Of a stretch of DNA of 64,000 nt, positions 55,444-64,000 are shown piece after piece; the stretch's first letter is position 1, and each line of letters starts with the position of its first letter. Under the pieces are notes generated by a model that was not told the DNA's origin, searched no databases, and saw only the letters and a list, made by a program, of their open reading frames with translations. Position numbers and translations under genes: made by a program. This DNA is from Metopolophium dirhodum (lineage: Eukaryota; Arthropoda; Insecta; Hemiptera; Aphididae): NCBI RefSeq assembly GCF_019925205.1, contig NW_026869896.1, positions 1,860,001-1,924,000 on the forward strand, written 5' to 3'.

Positions 55444-56699
55444 TTTGAATAGCCTCAAAACATCATCACGAACGAACATATTATAATAATAGGAATAATA
55501 ATAAGTGAAAAGTAAATACTGAATATTATGAAAACCTCGTGGTAAAAAAAAAACGACTGATACAGTTTGTTATCAGCGGTGATGTATGAGTATCGTGTGT
55601 TATTTTTAGAATTAATAGGTACACACCGGCTTACATGATGTACATAAAAAATAGAAAAATACGAAAAATTACATACCCGGCTCGCAGTAGCACAATATTA
55701 TGAATTAACCGTAAAACACGTGTCCGCAATGGCAACGCGCCGAAACGGCCAACGGACTTACACGTCTAAACGTATTCAGCTAATACGAATGCGGTTTAAT
55801 TAACGTTGTAGGTATTCAAAGTGTACGAAAAAAACTCGAAATGCGCCGTGAGCAGCGGAGAACGATGTCTGTAGGCGGTGAAAATATGTTCGTTGGCGAT
55901 ACGCGCCGCCACGAATACACCTGTAGTTTATCTATCTAAAATAGTATAATATAGTAGTAGTAGATATAAAAGTTTACTCACCGGTTTGTGAAAAGCGCCC
56001 AATGCAGAACAACAAAACTCAAAGAAAAGCACTGAATATTAAATAATACAACGTATTAGGCTTTTCGGTGAGATTTGATGTACGTTGCAAGAGCGCCGGT
56101 CACGAGATGAGGCAGGTTGACACGGGCGCGTTTCGCGTCGCCAAAGTTGTCCCCCCACGGCTCCACTCCACCCCACTGCAAGCGTATAATGTTGCGTATA
56201 ATAACGGTCGTACTGTATGATCGCGCGTAGTATTGTGCACTGTATAATATTGATGGTCCACTTTTAATATTTCTCACGCATGCATAAACACTTACCTATT
56301 ATTGTATTGTGGGTATGTACGCACACAATAATAATAAGAAAAAACAACCACCTAACCTAACGTACTTATATTTACCTACGTCATTAGTGTACAATTGAAC
56401 GCAAATAGGTATACCTACACTTGAAGTAATAGTTATTATAATAATTATTATGTGTCAAGACATTCGGTACCGACCCAACGAAAACATCGTGACCGTTATG
56501 TTTATATATTTATTATGTAGGTACATGATATAATATTATTAAGTTACCATACGATATACGTGTTTAGTATATTGGTGTCTTTTATCAGATACACGTGTAG
56601 GATAATAAGATCCTATACGACCTACATAAACATTAAGCATGATGTATATGATAATATGTATATCTATATACATATATTTGAAAAATCGCGTGAAAAAAA
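55444..56699. other. Upstream flank of the THAP-Helitron gene
   Basis: No gene is recognised. The promoter and the Helitron 5' terminus should lie here but I see no distinctive TC end. Short open frames (for example 56056-56277) lack domains. Confidence 0.4.
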
Positions 56700-57189
56700 T
56701 ATATTCAAGCCTAATTCATTTGTTTTCATGCGCTCACCGCGACGTCAATCGGTCAAACGGGGAGATCATCAGAATTATAAAAGGCGGTAAAACTCTGAAA
56801 ATTTCGTTTAATATGATAAAGCGGACGCGGCGAATAAGGGGCAAACGGGGAGGAGAGACCCCTCGAAAAGGGCTAAAACTCGAATATTTGAAAAAAAAGG
56901 CAAAAAACGCGCGCAACGGCGGCGGACGTAAAGCGCGTCGTCCCGGCCGCGGAGAGCAAAAAAATACTCAAAATCTGACGGGGAACGCGAATAAGTCATC
57001 AACGGGGAGGTCCGACGTCTTCGATAGGCGTAAAACTCGAATTTTGAAAAAAAAACGTAAAATGTTGGTTAAATACGAATATCACGATAAGGCGGAAGCG
57101 ATAGCGAAAGTTAAATACCGAAAAAAAAAAACGCGAAAAAAAAAAATTCCGAATTATCACGGCCGCCGCAAATTATTTTCAATCCCGGC

Positions 57190-57262
57190 GGCCGGCATCG
57201 AAACCACGACCCCCGGGTCATCCACACCGACGCCTTCCCTACCCACCTACCTACTGAGTTGA
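57190..57262 (-). ncRNA. tRNA-like SINE head, copy 1
   Basis: On the minus strand aactcagtaggtaggt resembles a tRNA D-arm/box A, and GTGGTTTCGATGCC, about 45 bases later, resembles box B. Copy 1 has a small change in the box A region. Confidence 0.35.
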
Positions 57263-58202
57263 TTACTGGTGTCGAATCTATGACTCTTAAGCCGTTTCAA
57301 CGTCCCGGCAAATTACGAATGCAGTTCCAGCGTCCGCAGAGGGCTTTTGAGCCGGCGATCCCACGGCTTCGGGCAGCGGACGACCGGCTCCGCCACCCTC
57401 GGACGTCGAAAACGCGATATTCGCGAAAAAAATATAACCCTCCGACGCATGTATTTATGCCTGTATATAGTAATACCTACTCGACGGCGGCGATATCGGC
57501 ACTCGACTCTCAGCGCCGTACCACGGCCCCGGGAATCGTACCGGTCGAAGTACGGCCGCGTGCAACCTGTAAATTTAGCGGGGAACGCGAATATCGCGTC
57601 GACGGGGAGGTGAGACTTTCGAGAGAGCGGTGAGACGCGACTTTAGTCGAAAAAGTCGGAAAAATCGGTAAGACGGCGACGACGCCGCGCTTTCCGCTAT
57701 CATTCTCTACGCCGCGGCGCTCTAAAATATTCAAGTACGGCCGCGCGCGACCTATAAATGTAACGGGGAACGCGAATAAGGGGCAAACGGGAAAGGCGGA
57801 CGCCTCAAAAAGGGCTAAAACTCGAATTCTTGAAAACAAAGGCAAAAAACGCGCGCGACGGCGGCGGACGGTTTGCACGTAATCGCCACCGCGGCGGGCC
57901 CGCCGGGAAAAAAGTACGGCCGCGCGCGGTATGTAAATTTAGCGGGGAACGCGAATAAGGTCCGAACGGGGCCGCCCGGGGACCCCCGGTGGGGTAAAAC
58001 TCGAAAATCTTGAAAAAAATCGCGAAAAGTGATAAGAAGGAGTGATAACGCAGCGACGGCTCCGCCGCCGCCGGGAGACCCGTTTTCCCAGCAAAAGTGA
58101 TAAGGCGGAAGTGATAGCGAAAGGAAAATAACGAAAAAAAAAAACGTGAAAAAAAAATTCCGGATTAACACGACCGCCGCAAATTATCTCCAATCCCGGC
58201 GG

Positions 58203-58273
58203 CCGGCATCGAAACCACGACCCCCGGATCATCCGCACATACGCCTAAACCTACCTACCTACCTACTGAGTTG
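58203..58273 (-). ncRNA. tRNA-like SINE head, copy 2
   Basis: Same arrangement as copy 1: CAACTCAGTAGGTAGG then GGTCGTGGTTTCGATGCC on the minus strand. Confidence 0.4.
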
Positions 58274-58803
58274 AAAACTGGTGTCGAATCTATGACTCTT
58301 AAGCGGTTTCGCCGTCCCGGCGAATCACGAACGCTTTCCCGGCGTTTGCAGAGGGCTTTTGAGCCGGCGATCCCACGGCTTCGGGCAGCGGACGACCGGC
58401 TCCGCCACTCCCGGACGTCAAAAACGCGATATTCGTGAAAAAAATCGAACCCTCCGACGCACGTATTTATGCCTGTATATAGTAATACCCACTCGACGGC
58501 GGCGTTCTCCGCACTCGGCTCTCGGCGTCGTCCCGCGGACCCGGGACTTGTACCGGACGAAGTACGGCCGCGCGCGGCCTATAAATTTAGCGGGGAACGT
58601 GAATAAGTCTTCGACGGGGAGGTCCGACGTCTTCAAAAGGGGTGAAACTCGAATTTAAAAAAAAAAAACGTCAAATTTTCGTCAAATCCGTATATCACGA
58701 TAAGGCGAAAGTGATGGCGAAAGGAAAATGACAAAAAAAAAAACGCGAAAAAAAAAAATTCCGAAATATCACGGCCGCCGCAAATTAACGAAATTCCCGG
58801 CGA

Positions 58804-58873
58804 CCGGCATCGAAACCACGACCCCCGGGTCATCCGCACCGACGCCTTACCTACCTACCTACCTACTGAGTTG
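58804..58873 (-). ncRNA. tRNA-like SINE head, copy 3
   Basis: Third copy, with box A-like and box B-like motifs preserved and the same 3' continuation as copy 2. Confidence 0.4.
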
Positions 58874-59935
58874 AAAAATTGGGTCGAATCTATGACTCTT
58901 AAGCCGTTTCGCCGTCTCGGCGAATCGCGAACGCGGTCCCGGCGTCCGCGGAGGGCTTTTGAGCCGGCGATCCCACCGCATCGGGCAGCGGACGACCGGC
59001 TCCGCCACCCTCGGACGTCGAAAACGCGAAAAAATCGGACCCTCCGACGCACGTATTTATGCCTGTATATAGTAATACCTACTCGACGGCGGCGATATCG
59101 GCGCTCTGCTCTCGGCGTCGTTCCGCGGCCCCGGGACTCGTCTCGGACGAAGTACGGCCACGCGCGGCCTATAAATTTAGCTGGGACCGCGAATATCGCG
59201 TCGATGGGGAGGTGAGACTTTTGAGAGAGCGGCGAGACGCGACTTTAGTCGAAAAAGTCGGAAAAATCGGTAAGACGGCGACGACGCCGCGCTTTCCGCT
59301 ATCGTTCTCTACGCCGCGGCGCTCTAAAATATTCAAGTACGGCCGCGCGCGACCTATAAACGTAACGGGGAACGCGAATAAGTCGCGAACGGGGAGGGCG
59401 GACGGCTCGAAGAGGGCTAAAACTCGAATTCTCGAAAAAAAAAGGCAAAAAACGCCCGCGACGGCGGCGCTCGGTTTTCACGTAATGGCCTACATGGCGG
59501 GCCCGCCGGGAAAAAATTACGACCGCGCGCGGTACGTAAATTTACCGGGGAACGCGAATAAGGTCCGAGCCAGGGGGGGGTAAAACTCGAAATGTGAAGA
59601 AATTTTGAAAATATCGAAAGAAATCGCGAAAAGTGATAAGAAGGAGTGATAACGCGGCGACGGCTCCGCCGCCGCCGGGAGACCGCCCGTCGAATTTTTT
59701 CATTGGTAGTCTCTTACGCTGGTACGGAAAATCGGCACAGGCGGCGCCACACGGGTCTTCGTTTTATACTATAAGACTAGCTCTCCGAGCGTCGCTGGGG
59801 GAGACCCCCAGACCCCCCGTGGTTGGTGAGGAGTGTTGTCGATGTCGGATGCCGCAGTGGTCTTGTGGTCTGGTCGTCAACCGAAGCCGACGCGGTGTAT
59901 GGGTGATACAGAGGTCTAGTGATAGGGATCTGTGA

Positions 59936-60068
59936 AAAAATTAAGTGATAAGGATTTTAGATTTTGATAAGAAAAGTGGATTTATGATAAGGATGGTGGA
60001 TTAGTGATAAGGATTTTGGATTTCTGATAAGGATTCTGGGTTAATGATAAGAATAGTGGATTGTGAAT
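59936..60068 (+). repeat. ~20-bp minisatellite (gtgataaggatt)
   Basis: Six to seven imperfect units of (a/t)gtgataaggattttggatt form a short tandem array directly before the 227-bp satellite. Confidence 0.75.
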
Positions 60069-60069
60069 G

Positions 60070-63000
60070 GTGGACAATGTGCGACAACTGGGTAACTTCG
60101 TCAGGTATGCAATCCGACTGCGTCGAATCGCGGACAGCGTTCATTACTGTCACCGAGAACGGAAAAATTAATTACTTGAAAAAAAATTCAAAACATTTCG
60201 GGCTTCTATGCAAATCATATAGCAATCGTCTTTTAAGGGTGTCTAGCAGGTCAGTCACCTCAGTGGTCCGAGTAGGCAATCCGACTTCGTCGGATAGCAG
60301 ACAATATGCGTCGGCCGGTCGTCAGGTATGCAATCCGACTGCGTCGAATCGCGGATAGCGTTCATTACTGTCGCCGAAAACGCGAAATTAGGTAATAAGT
60401 TTCATGAAAAAAATTGTAACATTTCGGGCGTCCATGCAAGTCATATAGCCGTCGTATATTTTTGAGTGTCTAGGTGGTCAGTCACCTCAAATGACGTTCA
60501 CCGTAAAAATAAGGGTAGGGTGTCTAGCAGGTCAGTCACCTCAGTGGTGTGGGTAGGCAATCCGACTTCGTCGGATAGCAGACAATATGCGACGGCCGGG
60601 TCACGTCGTCAGGTATGCAATCCGACTGCGTCGAATCGCGGACAGCGTCCATTACTGTCGCCGAAAACGCGAAATTAGGTAATAAGTTTCGTGAAAAAAA
60701 TTCAAAACATTTCGGGCTTCTATGCAAATCATATAGCAATCGTCTTTTAAGGGTGTCTAGCAGGTCAGTCACCTCAGTGGTGTGGGTAGGCAATCCGACT
60801 TCGTCAGATTGCAGACAATATGCGTCGGCCGGGTCACGTCATCAGGTATGCAATCCGACTGCGTCGAATAGCGGACAGCGTTCATAACTGTCGCCAAAAA
60901 TGCAAAATTAAGTAATAAATTACGTGAAAAAAAATTATGCAAAATTCAAAACATTTCGGGCTTCTATGCAAATCATATAGCAATCGTCTTTTAAGGGTGT
61001 CTAGCAGGTCAGTCACCTCAGTGGTCCGAGTAGGCAATCCGACTTCGTCAGATAGCGGACAATGTGCGACGGCTGGGTAACTTCGTCAGGTATGCAATCC
61101 GACTGCGTCGAATCGCGGACAACGTTCATTACTGTCACCGAAAACGGAAAAATTAATTACGTGAAAAAAATTCAAAACATTTCGGGCTTCTATGCAAATC
61201 ATATAGCAATCGTCTTTTAAGGGTGTCTAGCAGGTCAGTCACCTCAGTGGTCCGAGTAGGCAATCCGACTTCGTCGGATAGCGGACAATGTGCGACAGCT
61301 GGGTAACTTCGTCAGGTATGCAATCCGACTGCGTCGAATCGCGGACAACGTTCATAACTGTCACCGAAAATGGAAAAATTAATTACGTGAAAAAAAATTC
61401 AAAACATTTCGGGCTTCTATGGAAATCATATAGCAATCGTCTTTTAAGGGTGTCTAGCAGGTCAGTCACCTCGGTGGTCCGAGTAGGCAATCCGACTTCG
61501 TCGGATAGTGGACAATGTGCGACGGCTGGGTAACTTCGTCAGGTATGCAATCCGACTGCGTCGAATCGCGGACAACGTTCATAACTGTCACCGAAAACGG
61601 AAAAATTAATTACGTGAAAAAAAATTCAAAACATTTCGGGCTTCTATGGAAATCATATAGCAATCGTCTTTTAAGGGTGTCTAGCAGGTCAGTCACCTCG
61701 GTGGTCCGAGTAGGCAATCTGACTTCGTCGGATAGCGGACAATGTGCGACGGCTGGGTAACTTCGTCAGGTATGCAATCCGACTGCGTCGAATCGCGGAC
61801 AACGTTCATTACTGTCACCAAAAACGGAAAAATTAATTACGTGAAAAAAAATTCAAAACATTTCGGGCTTCTATGCAAATTATATAGCAATCGTCTTTTA
61901 AGGGTGTCTAGCAGGTCAGTCACCTCAGTGGTCCGAGTAGGCAATCCGACTTCGTCGGATAGCGGACAATGTGCGACGGCTGGATAACTTCGTCAAGTAT
62001 GCAATCCGACTGCGTCGAATCGCGGACAGCGTTCATTACTGTCACCGAGAACGGAAAAATTAATTACTTGAAAAAAAATTCAAAACATTTCGGGCTTCTA
62101 TGCAAATCATATAGCAATCGTCTTTTAAGGGTGTCTAGCAGGTCAGTCACCTCAGTGGTCCGAGTAGGCAATCCGACTTCGTCGGATAGCAGACAATATG
62201 CGTCGGCCGGTCGTCAGGTATGCAATCCGACTGCGTCGAATCGCGGATAGCGTTCATTACTGTCGCCGAAAACGCGAAATTAGGTAATAAGTTTCATGAA
62301 AAAAATTGTAACATTTCGGGCGTCCATGCAAGTCATATAGCCGTCGTATATTTTTGAGTGTCTAGGTGGTCAGTCACCTCAAATGACGTTCACCGTAAAA
62401 ATAAGGGTAGGGTGTCTAGCAGGTCAGTCACCTCAGTGGTGTGGGTAGGCAATCCGACTTCGTCGGATAGCAGACAATATGCGACGGCCGGGTCACGTCG
62501 TCAGGTATGCAATCCGACTGCGTCGAATCGCGGACAGCGTCCATTACTGTCGCCGAAAACGCGAAATTAGGTAATAAGTTTCGTGAAAAAAATTCAAAAC
62601 ATTTCGGGCTTCTATGCAAATCATATAGCAATCGTCTTTTAAGGGTGTCTAGCAGGTCAGTCACCTCAGTGGTGTGGGTAGGCAATCCGACTTCGTCAGA
62701 TTGCAGACAATATGCGTCGGCCGGGTCACGTCATCAGGTATGCAATCCGACTGCGTCGAATAGCGGACAGCGTTCATAACTGTCGCCAAAAATGCAAAAT
62801 TAAGTAATAAATTACGTGAAAAAAAATTATGCAAAATTCAAAACATTTCGGGCTTCTATGCAAATCATATAGCAATCGTCTTTTAAGGGTGTCTAGCAGG
62901 TCAGTCACCTCAGTGGTCCGAGTAGGCAATCCGACTTCGTCAGATAGCGGACAATGTGCGACGGCTGGGTAACTTCGTCAGGTATGCAATCCGACTGCGT

Positions 63001-64000
63001 CGAATCGCGGACAACGTTCATTACTGTCACCGAAAACGGAAAAATTAATTACGTGAAAAAAATTCAAAACATTTCGGGCTTCTATGCAAATCATATAGCA
63101 ATCGTCTTTTAAGGGTGTCTAGCAGGTCAGTCACCTCAGTGGTCCGAGTAGGCAATCCGACTTCGTCGGATAGCGGACAATGTGCGACAGCTGGGTAACT
63201 TCGTCAGGTATGCAATCCGACTGCGTCGAATCGCGGACAACGTTCATAACTGTCACCGAAAATGGAAAAATTAATTACGTGAAAAAAAATTCAAAACATT
63301 TCGGGCTTCTATGGAAATCATATAGCAATCGTCTTTTAAGGGTGTCTAGCAGGTCAGTCACCTCGGTGGTCCGAGTAGGCAATCCGACTTCGTCGGATAG
63401 TGGACAATGTGCGACGGCTGGGTAACTTCGTCAGGTATGCAATCCGACTGCGTCGAATCGCGGACAACGTTCATAACTGTCACCGAAAACGGAAAAATTA
63501 ATTACGTGAAAAAAAATTCAAAACATTTCGGGCTTCTATGGAAATCATATAGCAATCGTCTTTTAAGGGTGTCTAGCAGGTCAGTCACCTCGGTGGTCCG
63601 AGTAGGCAATCTGACTTCGTCGGATAGCGGACAATGTGCGACGGCTGGGTAACTTCGTCAGGTATGCAATCCGACTGCGTCGAATCGCGGACAACGTTCA
63701 TTACTGTCACCAAAAACGGAAAAATTAATTACGTGAAAAAAAATTCAAAACATTTCGGGCTTCTATGCAAATTATATAGCAATCGTCTTTTAAGGGTGTC
63801 TAGCAGGTCAGTCACCTCAGTGGTCCGAGTAGGCAATCCGACTTCGTCGGATAGCGGACAATGTGCGACGGCTGGATAACTTCGTCAAGTATGCAATCCG
63901 ACTGCGTCGAATCGCGGACAACGTTCATAACTGTCACCAAAAACGGAAAAATTAATTACGTGAAAAAAAATTCAAAACATTTCGGGCTTCTATGCAAATC
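60070..64000 (+). repeat. 227-bp satellite array with 8-monomer higher-order repeat
   Basis: Spacing of the shared word tatgcaatccgactgcg gives monomers of 221, 287, 233, 244, 226, 227, 227 and 227 bases, summing to 1892. The series starting at 60102 repeats at 61994, and the two blocks look identical from about 60110 on. The monomer after 63886 is not a copy of the first HOR monomer. Each monomer holds two related ~31-base words (gcaatccgacttcgtcggat / gcaatccgactgcgtcgaat), the first forming a hairpin. Short open frames in it are by-products of repetition. The array runs off the right edge. Confidence 0.93.

Larger units (their letters stand above)
56700..59930. repeat. GC-rich complex repeat block
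   Basis: Large segments recur: (a) aatctatgactcttaag followed by a gccgtttc(a/g)cc block at about 57277, 58288 and 58890; (b) atttatgcctgtatatagta at 57450, 58466 and 59057; (c) the module cggggaacgcgaata at about nine places. Unit spacing is about 1.0 and 0.6 kb. Many frames stay open through CG-rich sequence but code for nothing recognisable. Homopurine A-runs (gcgaaaaaaaaaa) are frequent. See the tRNA-like heads below. Confidence 0.8.

Noticed and set aside
56639..59583. Arg/Lys-rich frames in the GC-rich block
   Set aside because: CG-rich sequence has few stops; frames are open on both strands and do not persist between repeat copies.
60044..63879. Many 70-104 aa frames in the satellite, some identical
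   Set aside because: They recur only because the DNA repeats, change with monomer length and have no domain.
60070..64000. CRISPR-like array
   Set aside because: Units are contiguous 227-bp monomers without short repeats separated by unique spacers, in a eukaryotic context.

Overview
This window looks like a transposon graveyard from an insect genome, most likely an aphid or close hemipteran. The background is AT-rich, genes have short introns with tttatag-type acceptors, a TTAGG-type (insect telomeric) run is present, and the element families are ones common in aphids. I see no ordinary host gene, rRNA gene or bacterial gene. Almost everything is a mobile element, a relic of one, or satellite DNA. 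Organism assignment is inference. Family names rest on motifs read by eye.

Layout, left to right. (1) 1-4680: minus-strand BEL/Pao LTR retrotransposon, running off the left edge, with a tRNA-Trp-like primer site and one LTR. It cuts an EnSpm/CACTA-like element (EnSpm-A, 4681-8295, plus strand) that keeps the transposase C-terminus and a 9-exon DUF4806 gene. A palindromic MITE follows. (2) 10.4-12.2 kb: PIF/Harbinger pieces (MADF-type protein and DDE nuclease). The nuclease is cut by a piggyBac element (12219-16988, TTAA duplication), which itself carries a complete hAT element (12408-14685) with an intact 597-aa transposase. (3) 17.4-41.46 kb: a Polinton/Maverick-type element. It has a spliced C2H2 zinc finger + protein-primed DNA polymerase B gene, a small coiled-coil ORF, a possible DEDD-nuclease ORF and a chromodomain integrase. 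Its polymerase gene is split by a 17.4-kb EnSpm-like element (EnSpm-B, 18378-35822). EnSpm-B's transposase is split by a GC-rich Ty3/gypsy element (22959-31526), whose pol is split by a hAT-derived element (26552-27500). Four levels of nesting can be proven by target-site duplications and continuing reading frames.

(4) 41.46-55.44 kb: a minus-strand Helitron replicase gene of seven predicted exons whose first two exons encode a THAP zinc finger. It abuts the truncated Polinton integrase at about 41.46 kb. A young gypsy element (45675-50378, 178-bp LTRs differing at one base, single 1303-aa gag-pol) sits in one Helitron intron. (5) 56.7-59.7 kb: GC-rich complex repeats with recurring TATA-like modules and three tRNA-like heads. 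(6) 60.07-64 kb: a roughly 227-bp satellite organised as an 8-monomer higher-order repeat of 1892 bp.

Two points stand out. Both EnSpm-like copies carry the same order of transposase then DUF4806 gene, which suggests a two-gene transposon family. The Helitron replicase appears to be fused to a THAP domain. Several frame breaks fall in homopolymer runs, so some pseudogenes may be assembly errors.
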